A stretch of DNA of 64,000 bases from Polytrichum commune (Eukaryota > Streptophyta > Polytrichopsida > Polytrichales > Polytrichaceae). The notes below the pieces were generated by a model. It worked only from the letters and a program-made list of their open reading frames with translations, was not told where the DNA came from and ran no database searches. Numbering within the stretch: position 1 is the stretch's first letter; every line of letters begins with the position of its first letter. Position numbers and translations under genes: made by a program. Of this stretch, positions 1 through 11,453 are shown piece by piece. The stretch is taken from positions 65,696,033 to 65,760,032 of the forward strand of contig OX485804.1 of assembly GCA_950295325.1 (NCBI GenBank), read 5' to 3'.

Positions 1-1100
1 TATAGTTGGAAAGGGAATCTTCGGTAGTTATCAGTGCAGGTGAGTTGGGGTTAGAATTAGTAGTAGAGCACGCACACCGATCGAGGATGGAGGGAGAGAG
101 GGAAGCGAAGCAGGAGCATGACAAACGTGGTGGATAGCTGACTCATATTCACCCGGCCAAACACACGACGGAGGTGAATCCGGGGATTTCAAGCTCGAAT
201 GCATCCAGGGACTTTGATCATCTGCTAACTTATGTGTGCACCGGGAGCAATAAATTACTTATCGGGGGGTGATGAGGTGGAGCGGGGAGTGGGACCCCTG
301 CAGTGGGCCCTGCCCTGCCGTTCTGTGCAGCAAATGCAAATCAAAGCGTGTGTGGGTGTACCCGCACCGGAGTCTGTGAGCGGAGGGCCTGATCACACCG
401 GCCCGTTTCAGACACCCCTCCGTCGGCATCTCCGGGCGTGAAAAGTGGTGGGCAACATAATCCCCAGCTAGGTAAGCTATAGCAAGCTTTCCATGACGAG
501 GCCGTCCAGCGTCTATTTAATCTCCAGACGTTCAACTCAATAGCTCATATTTTTACAGTGTCATCTGACACAAGCAGTAGCTGACTTCAGATCCCACAAT
601 TGGAAGTTTCAGGAATCCACATGAAAGACTAGCGAAATTCAAATCATTTGGACCCTGGACATCCACTACAGAGTCACTGACTCGAAAGCATCAGCCAGCC
701 GCACATTGATACAGGCTCGCCCTCGCTGTTTCTAGCTAGGGTACTTGGGAACTTGCAGGCTGCACTGAATCGATCCAAAGGACCTGCTACCAGTTACTAC
801 TAGTTCAAGAAAGTTGGCTGGGTTTCGGCACATTTCTGAGGTCTGAATGACCCAGATTCCACTTGGCAATCAATCATCCAAAAGTCTTGCATAGCCAATG
901 CTAGACTCCTGCACCCCACAGATCACATGCTTTTGGAGTAAGAACGGGAAAGCTGGGCGAATTCGTGTGCTGTAGGATACACACATTAATCCTCTTGGCT
1001 GTTTGTCAAATTCACTAGACTTCACTAGATTGGAACTAGACTTTCCAGGAACTATATTGTCAGTGGTTGGCATTTTTGTTCCGAGACCGAATTCGCGAAG
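1..1100. other. 5' flank of the AP2/ERF gene
   Basis: No gene supported. Short open frames lack any recognisable domain. An AG|GTAAGC donor-like site lies near 470, but no matching acceptor and coding exon could be identified. The stretch probably holds the promoter and 5' UTR of the gene starting at 1101; no convincing TATA box was picked out. Confidence 0.4.
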
Positions 1101-1694
1101 ATGTCCGGGCGGTATAATCAGGGAGGTGATGGGGGGCAGATCAAGTATAAGGGTGTGCGGGAGCGGAATTGGGGCAAGTGGGTGTCCGAGATTCGGGATT
1201 CGGTGCGAAGGAAACGCATTTGGCTGGGCTCCTTTCGATCTGCAGAGGAAGCTGCGCATGCTTACGATGCAGCACTCATCTGCCTTCGAGGCAACGCAGC
1301 ACAACTCAACTTCCCCAACCACATTCCCAGTGTGCGCCCACCATCTTCGCACACTGGGAACTACAGCACACGGGAGATTCAAGCTGAGGCCGCACAAGCA
1401 GCTGCCAATTACGCAGGCCGCAATTTCTCCTACAACGATTTCATCTCCCCAACCATTTCGTCTGATGACGAAGGGCCACCCAATGAAATCGCTGACATCA
1501 CCCATGAAGAGAACCCGCGCTCCACTTATCAAGGGGCAACTTCCTCGTATGGATACCCCCCCAGTTTGGATGAGGACGAGCACTCCATGATGATTTATAT
1601 GGCGAACGGCTTAGGGATGACCCCGCCCCGTGAATATCCCAACGATTCCGACGACGACGACGACGCACCAGGGAATTTCCAATTGTGGCGGTAG
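1101..1694 (+). CDS. AP2/ERF-domain transcription factor, DREB-like, intronless
   Basis: A single-exon frame of 197 residues starting at ATG 1101. One AP2/ERF DNA-binding domain spans about residues 15-74: [18 protein letters not shown], then the WLGSF strand, the [11 protein letters not shown] helix and the closing LNFP. The valine in WGKWV is the residue typical of the DREB side of the family, but the following acidic position is Asp, as in ERF proteins. The WGKWVSEIR wording is closest to DREB group II members such as ERF013/014; subgroup is uncertain. The rest is polar. A run of aspartates near the C-terminus (about residues 184-190) could act as an acidic activation patch (inference). 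The protein should bind GCC or DRE-type promoter elements in the nucleus. Lack of introns is normal for ERF genes. Frames on other strands overlapping it are shadows. Confidence 0.93.
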   Translation: MSGRYNQGGDGGQIKYKGVRERNWGKWVSEIRDSVRRKRIWLGSFRSAEEAAHAYDAALICLRGNAAQLNFPNHIPSVRPPSSHTGNYSTREIQAEAAQAAANYAGRNFSYNDFISPTISSDDEGPPNEIADITHEENPRSTYQGATSSYGYPPSLDEDEHSMMIYMANGLGMTPPREYPNDSDDDDDAPGNFQLWR

Positions 1695-1758
1695 AATGCT
1701 GAATCTTCATATCAATTCCAGATTCTATCGCAATCAATTTAGTTATAGTCACTACGAT

Positions 1759-1825
1759 GTAGGCACTGGGTGAAAGTTATAGTAGGCACTGGGTGAAAGT
1801 TATAGTAGGCACTGGGTGAAGGTGG
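1759..1825 (+). repeat. 23-bp tandem repeat, three units
   Basis: Three consecutive units of 23, 23 and 21 bases with the core GTAGGCACTGGGTGAAAG, 65 bases downstream of the AP2/ERF stop codon and so probably in its 3' UTR. The first two units are identical; the third diverges in its last bases. Confidence 0.9.
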
Positions 1826-3395
1826 CCGCCCCTCCCACCCCCCCGCACTAGATTTATACACTGTACTATAATATGCAGCTAGTAACTTGATGCATCATCA
1901 TGCTCTAGTGATCTGCGGTGACTCCTCTTCTGTAACGTCAACTGCCACTATTTCACTTTTTTTGAGAATTACTTGAGGTCTACAAATGACCTATACTATT
2001 GCATAGGGCTTCTTCATATTTGCAGATTCTGTGAAAGAATGACCAGTGTCGATTGTTTGACATGATCCTCTTGTCAGTAGATGTTGTTCATGTGCTCGTT
2101 ACAGTTCTCGTAAGACCAGGATCAAACACTAACACTAATTTGTTTTCTGAGTCTTGTATGGCGGTATGGTACTAGGGATATTTCATCATCATAATGACGT
2201 TAGTTACAGGTGGAAGGAACTGTTTTACAACTGTGTTACAGTTATTTACAATATGCTAGCTTGATTCATCATCTTCCCTACAGTAGAGGTGATCCTGCTC
2301 GACTCTGCAGTAACTGCTCTTTTGTAACGTGACTGGCACTAGTTTGATCAGTTTTTGACTTTAAAAACTGATACGAATGATATCTACTGTGGTCCTCTAG
2401 AGTAGCTCCTTATTCCCAGAAGTGAGTGAGCTTTCTGTTCCTGTGTCCCTGATTTCAGAATACGACTGATTCGAAAGTATTGTTTTGTGCACTTCTCTGA
2501 TTGCTTATTACTCCATTCTTTTCCGACTCTTGTTGATCAGAAGACCTTCTTATCAGATGCCTTATCTCAGTTGCTTTGTCGCAAATGCTACTGTTGTGCC
2601 TGTTCGAACATGTCCATGTATGTTCACTTAGTTAATGCCGATGTAGAGGATCCACTTCGGAAGCGAGAGCGGTGAGCTGCACAACTAGTCTTGCTAGCTA
2701 TACATTTCATCGCTTCATGAGTTTACAGTCAGTATGACTGTGCAGCCTGGGAACCCATTTCATTCTGGTGCGGACCCAGTGCACGCACTGCGACGTGATG
2801 AGCGGCAGTCGAGGTCGATCAACTCTCATCAGGAGCGTCCGTCATGACTGGTGCCACCATTCGTTACCGAATTCAGGCAAATTTGAGTTGCCCATCGACC
2901 GAAGATGATTCGGTGTGGATGACCCCTAGGCAGGCAGGCTAGGTAGGCTGTGGGTGTAGGTTGGGTGGCATGGAAAGGGCCGCGGGCGATCTGCCAGGGG
3001 AATGTGAGCGAGCGTCATCATCAGCACTACTGGATGGCCGCGTGCGCAATATGCTCTCCCGCGGTCCCACAGGCGGCTTTCTTGAGGAGCCGGAAATAGG
3101 GGCCCACTTGGAGGGCCCTTGTCTGAACGCGGATTTGGGGAGCACGGCCAACCTGAGATGATGCTTCGGATAACGAACTTCGGAACAAACATAAACAACC
3201 CTGGAACAATTCACCGAATTCTAAGTTTAGTAGGGGAGGGCTCCTCAGAGCTGTATCTTAGTTCCTTTTTGTGTGTTTGTATATATATAGATTTAGAAGA
3301 TATAGGCATGTACTCTATGTATATGTAAATTTGGCACCTCCTTTTTAGGGGTGTTACGTTTTGGAGCATTTGGATTGAACGCAATGATAAGGTGT
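1826..3395. other. AP2/ERF downstream region with a diverged duplication
   Basis: No gene supported. About 1865-2000 and 2245-2400 are similar: both have an AATATGC start, a CTTGAT(G/T)CATCATC core, a CTCTTxTGTAACGT block and a T-rich stretch, offset by about 380 bases. This is a diverged local duplication of non-coding DNA. Frames between 2900 and 3330 have no recognisable domain. Confidence 0.5.
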
Positions 3396-3581
3396 CCGAG
3401 ATGACCTTAAACTACCGGATGATGGTGGAGAGATACCCAAATCTCAAGGAAGAGGTTGGCAGTTCAAATCCCGACTGTGAAATCTCCTCTTTGCTTGACG
3501 GAAATCTTGCCAGGTGGTCAACTACCTCATGTGCTTTGGCGTTGGCATGTCGACCTTCTGTCCCAAAAAAATAAAAAATAA
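3396..3581 (+). mobile_element. SINE-like insertion with 13-bp target-site duplication
   Basis: A 186-base segment flanked by the direct repeat AATGATAAGGTGT (3383-3395 and 3582-3594). It ends in an A-rich tail (CCCAAAAAAATAAAAAATAAA). It contains AGTTCAAATCCC near 3460, resembling the B box of a polymerase III promoter. Duplication, A-rich tail and small size together point to a tRNA-derived SINE mobilised by a LINE. The A box is not clear, so the head type is uncertain. Confidence 0.7.
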
Positions 3582-3594
3582 AATGATAAGGTGT

Positions 3595-6156
3595 TGGATC
3601 ATGAAACAATGGCACGAGTTTAAGGTCAAGCACCGTAACAAAGATTTGAAACGGAGAGAGGGATACATCACTTATGGTATTTAGTGTCACGTACACTATT
3701 TGCAAAGGGTCTAAACTCGATGCCTAGGTAACTTAGCATTTGTGAAAACGGCACATCCACATGTGATGTTTTTTCTTTTCAAGGCCAACTCAATCTCTAG
3801 TCTTGCAAAATGCACTTCAACTTTGAAAAAAAATAAAATTGAGTGATGATGTGACCATGATGGACAGTTTATGTAAATCTTTTGAATTTCATTGATTGGA
3901 ATGAGGTAGGTTGGCCTTAATACACATTTATAATAGCTCTGCACTCACTTTTTGTAAGATGATATGAAACACACAATTAGTGTGAGATGGCGAGGAAGGT
4001 GTTTGAAAAATTCAAATTGTTCATGTAGGCGTTTTCTTCATAGTTTTGGAGCTCATATGAATATCATATTCACTAAATCATAGGTGTCCAATTAAGGAGG
4101 CTTACCACATATTAAGATCCACGCGCCTTTTTTCATGAACAACACGTTTAGTGTTGTGGTATATGATATGTACATCTACTAAACATGTATCCCCTCAAGT
4201 GTCGGGAGTAGACTCGCCACCATGGTGTAGGCTCCTCGAATTTGTGTCAACGGGAGTACGTATGGTTTGGTTGGGCTTCTTGTTTGGTTCATGGGAGGTT
4301 CGGCGTAAGACCTTGGCATGAGTAAAAAAAATGACACGGGCTAACGCGCAAGTCAAATTGTCAACAAAAACTTAACTTATAATTTTTTATGTTTTGGGGT
4401 TTACGAAGACCTTCAAAAGATGAATCCAATGCCTGGTTTTTTTTTGGGGGGGGGGGGAGGGGGTGTATACACGGTTGAGATAAAAAAAAGATGTGTGTCC
4501 ATTATTCTTGAATTAAGAATTCCATATACAAAGTTTTAGGCCACAAAATAATATACGTTTGAACTTGTAGGTAAGAAATCACGTCAAATATTTACACGTG
4601 TTGGGATATTGGTGATAATTGTAATGCCTAGGATACATATACCCCAAGATAATGATGCCTATTACACTTGATGTAGGTGTACAACTTTTATAAATGCATT
4701 GCAAATTGCCTAGTATAACATTTTACAAAATGAAGAAAATTATTACCCTATAGCTATTTGTATTATGTAACCCCTACCTTTAGATTATACCCCTTATGTG
4801 CACCCATGTGGGTAGGTATGGCCATTATTGTGTGCACCTCCAAGACCAAACATGGTATATTATTTAATTATATAGTTGACACCCATCTGACCTTTGCATT
4901 TCCCCTGCACAATGGATACTAATAGATAATAAAGAAATTTAGTTTGGATAAGTCCAAGGATATAATGTGGGCTTTCACAAACCTTATAAGCTAATATCAT
5001 ATCCTATTAATCAACCTTATCAAATTATTTTTAAAACTTATTTTTTTGTTTGATTTTATTATTACAACAATTTCAAGCCTTATTATGAACTTATTTTAAG
5101 TGGTCAAAGCCTTGATTTTCTTTTTTTATAGGAGTTGCCCACCCAAGGGTGAGGTGGTGGGTGAGGTCAATTCCCCATACATGTTGGTCATAACTTTAAG
5201 ATCTTGACGCGTAGGCCTTCTAATAGGGATAGGAAGGTTTGGTGATCAAAGGAGACATTTCTCCTAGCTCCTCTCTTGGGTGTCTCTTAGTCCAACTTAG
5301 TGTCCAGGTTGTGTTGTGTGGGTGCTATGTGAGGTGTACCATGTTTTTACATTATATATTCCAGAACTTTAGAATGGAAAGGGTGCTAACAAAGTTGCCA
5401 TCCCATAAGGTATTGAGGCCTTAAAATATTGGGGGAGACACGTTTTGAGGTAAGAAGAACCACAATACAAACTTGCTAAAAATATTCATGTTGTAGTTGT
5501 TAAAAACCATTTGTAGAAAGCATTACTTGAATGTTGATAATGTATTATAAGACAATTTAAGATTGTAAGTGCTAAGAAATGTAGGAAATTTTCTTGGAAT
5601 CAAAATCAACACCTCAGGGGTCTGGATGGTGACCATGTTTTAGGATATTTGCTTCTAAATAGTTCTAAAAATGACATTCAAGAGGATAAAACTTTTCAAT
5701 TTTAGACACAAATCATATCGATGGACTCCTCTCAATGCAAGGCTCTTTCCAAGCATTTTTTTTTTCTCGGTGAAAGACCAAAGCTTTAGTTCATTAGAAG
5801 AATTAGAAATGATTTAGAAACGATTGTTCTACAAGGGAAAGTTTCCATCCCGAGGAAAGCTTACTAGTTTAGTCATTATTTATTTAAATTATTGTGATTT
5901 TGGTTTTGTAAACCGGAGGCAATATATCAAAACACTTTATTTCTTTATCAAAAAAACATAGAAGGCCACAACTGCGCCCAAAATATAGTGAGGGAGAGGC
6001 AAACCTTGCCAAGTTCATGATTCATATGCACATGCCCACCCCTCCTTGGCTACCTTTTTTTTTTTTTAATAATTTCATCTTAAAAAATGAATGGAAAACA
6101 TCTTTTGAATCCAAAAGAAGAAGAAATGGAGCAGGTGAAATGTGAAAGCAGATGAA
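3595..6156. other. Intergenic A+T-rich DNA
   Basis: No gene seen. About 3960-4110 is a diverged copy of the sequence at about 52035-52190 (ATGAAACAC, ATTAGT, AAGATGG-like blocks in the same order), so it is a dispersed repeat of unknown type. A T-run followed by a G-run lies near 4438-4461. Confidence 0.4.
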
Positions 6157-6337
6157 CACTATTAGGATTGTGGGGCTAGTAGATCACACTTCCCATTGGA
6201 CACATGCAGTTGTTAAGACATGACCCCATGTACACGAGTCGGGTTCACTCTACAATCGTCATAGATTGGACCCACAACACATGTAAATGGGGTCATGTCA
6301 AATGAGAAGTGCGTTTCTAGGACCCACAATCCTAGTG
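6157..6337. mobile_element. Fold-back MITE with CACTA/TAGTG tips
   Basis: A 181-base segment that folds on itself. The left arm (CACTATTAGGATTGTGGG, 6157 on) pairs with the right arm (CCCACAATCCTAGTG, ending 6337). An inner arm GACATGACCCCATGTACA pairs with TGTAAATGGGGTCATGTC. No coding capacity. A convincing target duplication was not found, so the superfamily is open. Confidence 0.7.
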
Positions 6338-7129
6338 AACCCAACCCCGGTTATAGGTTACTTACTAGAGATACATACATCATGATGAAAGCTCCTCCTT
6401 CCACTTGTGCAAGCCCAAAAGGGAGGGAATTTGGGGAAAGTAAGTTCAAAAAACTATGAATGGGCAGCAGATGCAGACAAAGCCATTGAAGGGGGTGGCT
6501 ACAAAGGAGATTTGGTGGGTCCTCGCTTCCAGGCCGGGGGCCAGCAGAGAGCGGTCTGGAAGCTCGCAACAGATGAAATCACCGAGGGTGCTGGGCTGGG
6601 CTGGCCAGGCGGTGGTCTTCGATTCATTCAATCGGAACTTATTGGTCATTCATTGATCCCTGCTCCAACACCCGGCCAGCTTCTCATTCAAGCCTAAGTT
6701 AGTAGGTTAGTAGCTAGGTGCCGATGTTGGCAGTATTGGTCTTTCCATTGTCAGCCTCATGTAGGCACCTTTTTAATCAATTTTGAGTTTTGACTGAAGA
6801 AGTTCTTCCAAAAATATTGGATTGAATTCTCTCGGGTCCGACCTCTGCAGGCTCCGAATGATCAACAGGTGCTATGCATGTGTCGTCGTCGTGGTGTATG
6901 GATTGGCGGCGGCAGCGCCAAGATCCTGCCAACCCATCGACTTTGGTGGAGCTTGAGGTTGACCGGCAGCTCAATCTGCGCTTGCAACCGATCGATCTTT
7001 CAAATTCGGTGGTGCTGTTTTTGCCTTCTTTCTCCGACCTAGGAACATTCCCTGGGAATTTGGTGCGGTACGGCGCCCGACAGCCGACTCGAAGAAGGTC
7101 AATCTTGATTCAATCATCGACTTTTCAAG
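6338..7129. other. Intergenic DNA with short open frames
   Basis: Frames of 96-97 codons at 6407-6697 and 6874-7167 on the + strand have no recognised domain and no second copy supporting selection. The second runs into the repeat field that follows. Left unannotated as genes. Confidence 0.35.
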
Positions 7130-9330
7130 CTCATCATCAGATCGCATCTGAGCATGAATCGATGTAGACTAGTATCTAGCTGCAGCACTTAGCGCCATGG
7201 GAAACAACAACGAACGGTCCTATCAGTTTACTTCCCAAAGTCCACCCTCATACGATCATGGTGTTCGGTGGGGATTGAAACACGGAGATCATCGACCGGG
7301 ACATGATACGTGGACCATGAAATAACCTTGAAAACTCAAGAATTCGGTGCCGGTAGGGCGGTCTGCTGTAACTGTCCTGCAATATTAATTGTCGACCTGC
7401 AGGACCGCAAGCTTTAAGGTTCAATCTTTTTGATGATCTCATCGTCATCATCAAATGTTTTGTAAGGTTTCGAGTTAGTTGACCTGGTTGTAAGCTTCTT
7501 CGTCGGTGGGAAGCCTAGCTTATCCTGTCTCCGAACCTTTGAATCTTACTAGCTTTTAGCATGAGTCCATCCAAGTTTAAGCAGCATACTTATCAGTCGG
7601 TTTTAAGGATCACTTAATTAAAAGCAAGGGAAACGATGAGCAACAATCTGCTTTACTTTGATCCGTAATTTTTTTGCTCGACGCACCAGGATTCACATTT
7701 CAAGCTAACCACCGAATCACATCGAAGCATGAATCTCTAGCTAGCTAGCGCCATGGAACCCATCATTTTTCAAAGTCAACCCTGATACGATGATCATGGT
7801 GTTCGGTGGGGTTAAAGTAGTGAGATTCAAACACGAAGCTCGACCGGGACCTCTTACGTGGACCGTAAAATACGTAAGCTTGAAACTCAAGAAATCGGTG
7901 CCGGTAGGGGAGTAGTCTCCAGTAACAGTCTTGCGCTATGCTTGACCTGCAACCTCGCAATCTTTCCTGAGGAACTTCTTTTTGGATTAATCAAGTGTTT
8001 GTTTGATTTCCAGTTGACCATGTATGTACATCTTTTCCTTGTCGGTTCGGCACCTATCTACTCTAGTCTCCGAAACTTTCAAGTTTCAATGGGTACTTCG
8101 GGGTTTCTTCTGTTGATGATGATGCAATCACTTGAAATTTGAATTAATACTTCTATTGAAGCATGAAGATCGACCACAGCACAATGTGAACATGAATCGA
8201 CCTTGAAAACTCAAGAACTCGTTGCCGGTAGCAGCAGTCTGTAACAATTTTGCAATATCCTTGACTTGGAACATCGCAAGCTTTACGATTCATTTTTTTT
8301 CCTATCATCAAGTATTTTGTAAGGTTTCGAGTTGACCATGCATGTTTCTTCGTCGATAGGGAGCCTAGTTAACCTAAATTAGTCTCCGAATCTTTGACAG
8401 TACTACCCTGCTTTGAGCATGAGTCCATGCATCCAAGTTTAACCAGTCAGCATAATCAGTCAGTTTAAAGAACCACTTTGCAAGGAAATCGGTGAGCAGA
8501 AATTCAGTTATTTCCCACCACATCATCAACATTCTGCTTTGGTCCATAATCCTATTGCTCGATGCACCATCACTTTTCAAGCTCATCATCGCATCACGTC
8601 AAAGCATGACCTCTTTCCAGCGCCATGGAAAACAAACACACCCATGAGTTTTCAAAAGTCAATCGATGGGTGCCCTTCTGGTATAGTTTAGTGGATCCTT
8701 TAGTTGACGATGATTGTACATGCACATGTATAAGTCACTCAAAAGTACTCAGGAGATTGAAGCACGAAGATGGAACGAGATATAAATGAGTTGAACCCGG
8801 GGTGGCACCTCTCCCATTTAGAGCAGTTGCTTCTAAATCACCTCTGATACTTCTAATGGTTCCATGATTTGTTCTTGAATCACAACGACGAGAAACATGC
8901 TTGGAAATTGGGCATTGAGAGGAAATCATTGATAATATTTGTATCAGAATTAGGAAAGTTTTTCACTCTCAAATTTCAAATTCAGATCAAATTAGAAGCA
9001 ATTCTTCTTAAACAGGGGTCACCATCCAAACCCCTAGTCGTTGAAGTTCACTTGCACGAAATTCTTGATTTAAATATATGGAAAATGCTTATGAGCCGAA
9101 ACCAACTCCAAATTCAAAAAGCTTCTTAGAAATGGTTTAGAAGCTACAACAACAAGTTTTAAAAGACAATCATGACCCCTGCGAGTGCTACAGATAGTTG
9201 CCAGGCTGTTGACCTTGAAACCGCAAGAATTCGGTGGCAATAGCTTGGCAGTCTCTGACAATCTTGCATCATCCTTGACCTGCAAGATCGCAAGCTTTAA
9301 GCTGGAACTTCATCAGGCGTTTTGCAACGT
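7130..9330 (+). repeat. Diverged tandem-repeat field, about four units
   Basis: A landmark resembling ACTCAAGAATTCGGTGCCGG recurs at about 7334, 7885, 8209 and 9221. Around it the order is kept: an AGCGCCATGG block, a GGTGTTCGGTGGGG block, the landmark, a block near TTGACCTGCA, a CGCAAGCTTT block, and GTTTCGAGTT. Spacing is about 550, 325 and 1010 bases, so units have lost or gained internal DNA (the last holds an insert near 8660-9180). The repeats look non-coding: frames are short and not shared between units. Confidence 0.7.
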
Positions 9331-9390
9331 TTCCAACAGTTGATCATGCATATTGAATTCGTCGTCTGTGGGGAACCTAGCTACACAATG

Positions 9391-9765
9391 CTACACTAAA
9401 TATGATATTTAGTGTCACCAATTCTAATTGCCTTGCTCCATACTAATTGTAAACCACATTATAGTGTCACCAACACTGAATGTTAATTCAGCATTATTTG
9501 TCATTCCTTGTAAATTTTTTGGGGGACTATAGATTTACAGTGTTGCAATTACTATCACTTACCAAGTGATTTTCATCCAAATTTCAATCATCCATGACAA
9601 TATTTCATCACAAGTTGCTGACAAGAGAAGGTAGGGTTTTGGCCAATTGAAGCATTCATCCATCATCCATGACAATACTTGTAAGCTATTTATAAGAAGT
9701 ATCATCCAAAAAGTTACCATAGGACATAAAATATCATATGACACTAAATATCATATTTAGTGTAG
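9391..9765. mobile_element. MITE, family with CTACACTA tips (complete copy)
   Basis: A 375-base element with perfect 26-base terminal inverted repeats beginning CTACACTAAATATGATATTT. It has no coding capacity. Related copies lie at 37764-37946 (reverse, truncated) and at 44844-44874 plus 51068-51426 (split by a retrotransposon). If the true tip is CACTA, each end is flanked by TA, which would fit a TA-targeting transposon; superfamily not settled. Confidence 0.85.
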
Positions 9766-10982
9766 TTATCAATGCTAGTTAATCTAATCTAGTTACACCA
9801 TACTCACAACACAGCATGTCACATACACAGCCGTATATTTGAACTCCAAGTTGCAGTTTCTATGATGTAAGAATCATTTCAATCCCGAGATGGCAGCTAA
9901 TGTTTTCATACTTCCCTAAATTATAATGATTAGATTGAAAGTTTAGCAAAGCCCTATGATAACATAATGTAATTGCACTTAACCTTACTTTCATGAACAA
10001 GTACAATACTCATGAGCACCATATGATCTCTACTTGACAAGCCATATATGTGTTAATTGACAGTTATGCATTATCTGTGAAATTGAATTATTGACACATA
10101 GAATAACACTTGGAAGATCAATCCATATTATTCTGATGTATCATATTAAGTTCTTGCCCCCAACATAGAAAGATGAAAATATCAACACTTCTATGTAAGT
10201 CTATATACAAGTCTGGGTATATGTTATGAAAGAAGACTTCATGAAGATTCTTGTTTATTAATAATAATTAGCTTTAATTAGCCAAGGCACAAAATGAAAT
10301 CCACCCAAATCCGAACAAGTCGAGCTGAGAAAAAATTATCATTTATTTAATTATCATTTAAAAAAAATGCATGATCATTCTTTAGAAAATTAGTCTAACA
10401 ATCATCCTTCGAATGTGGGTATTGCTTGCCTTTTGGTAATGAAATAAAGTCTATCTTCTTCCTTACAAACACTAAAACTATAGCAAGATCTCTCAGGGAC
10501 GCTTTAATTCAAAGTAGTATTTATTATTCGCTAAACACAATATTCAATTGTTAAATAGGCTCCCCATAACTAATTCTGATGTGTTGTATGTGTTCATTCA
10601 TTGATAATAGCTTATACCAACCAAAAAAAAAAAAAAAAAAAAAAAAAACTACAATATAAGTCATCATAACCATTGCACTAATCATTTCTAACTCTATCAT
10701 CCTAACAACACACGTAATTAATTGACACTTAATATACATCCCCACTACCCACCATAATTTCACTCACTCCCAAACACCCAAACATCTCACACTCCCCCCC
10801 CCCCCCCCAAATGACAACATCTCCTCCCATTACATATTTTATCCAATCCCCTATCATTACTCTTGCCCTACCCCCAAACACCTCCCATTTCACTTCACCC
10901 ACCCATTACCAATATTTTACTAATCATTTCATAACACCCTCAACATCTTTTATACCCACAGTGAAACCCATCTACACCCACA
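9766..10982. other. Intergenic DNA; right part is the left half of an older A/C-rich element
   Basis: No gene seen. A run of 26 A residues lies at 10623-10648 and 14 C residues near 10795-10808. From about 10650 to 10982 the + strand is strongly A/C-rich, like the coding strand of the retrotransposon next to it. The stretch ends in TCTACACCCACA (10971-10982), repeated at 24734-24745 on the far side of copy A. It is therefore probably the left part of an older plus-strand element that copy A entered. Confidence 0.5.
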
Positions 10983-11000
10983 AATAGATAGATAGAAACT

Positions 11001-11021
11001 CCGGTCCCTTTTAGGGGCCGG
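11001..11021 (-). other. 3'-terminal hairpin of copy A
   Basis: On the element strand CCGGCCCCT-AAA-AGGGACCGG folds into a 9-bp stem with one mismatch and a 3-base loop. Copy B has the same hairpin at 51024-51044 with three compensatory pair changes. It lies just before the CTAT-repeat tail and is a likely recognition site for the element's own reverse transcriptase (inference). Confidence 0.8.
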
Positions 11022-11228
11022 CGTGAATAGAGTGTCCGTTCGTAATGCCAACAACCCGATGCCCACAGGACATGGGGAAGCTGGGACAAAACTACTCTCC
11101 TCTTTCGAGGATGGACACTATAGTAACCGAGAAACAGTAACCGAGAAACAAATAACATGGGCCGATTATGGCCCACGGAGGTGCATGGCTTTTAAGGATA
11201 ATTAGTGTTTTTGTAATGAGAGTGAACG

Positions 11229-11338
11229 CCAAGTCATGATCCCTCGGTTGGTTGTGGGAGGATGTTTGAGTTAAGACGTTCCGGGTTCGATTCCAGTTGA
11301 GTTCGTATGATCGTCTAAAATGTAACACATGACTTGGT
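11229..11338 (+). other. tRNA-like / SINE-like insert in the 3' UTR of copy A
   Basis: Contains GGGTTCGATTCC, a good match to a polymerase III B box, about 60 bases after CTCGGTTGGTT, a possible A box. The segment is bounded by the inverted repeat CCAAGTCATG...CATGACTTGG. The 3' UTR of copy A is about 190 bases longer than that of copy B between stop and hairpin, which fits an insertion here. No target duplication was found, and the T stem pairs poorly, so it is not called a tRNA gene. Confidence 0.4.
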
Positions 11339-11453
11339 GCTATAAGTGAATAAAAGGCAGGAAATTTGTACCAACCAACCGGCACCAGTCCCTCATTTTG
11401 AGTTGTAAGTAGATACTAGATATTATATAAGATATTATATAAGTTTTTGGGTT

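Noticed and set aside
6407-7167. Two small open frames of 96-97 codons
   Set aside because: No domain, no homologous copy and no splice context; composition is like the surrounding non-coding DNA.
11281-11340. A functional tRNA gene
   Set aside because: Only a B box and a doubtful A box are seen; T stem pairing is poor and no anticodon or acceptor stem could be folded.
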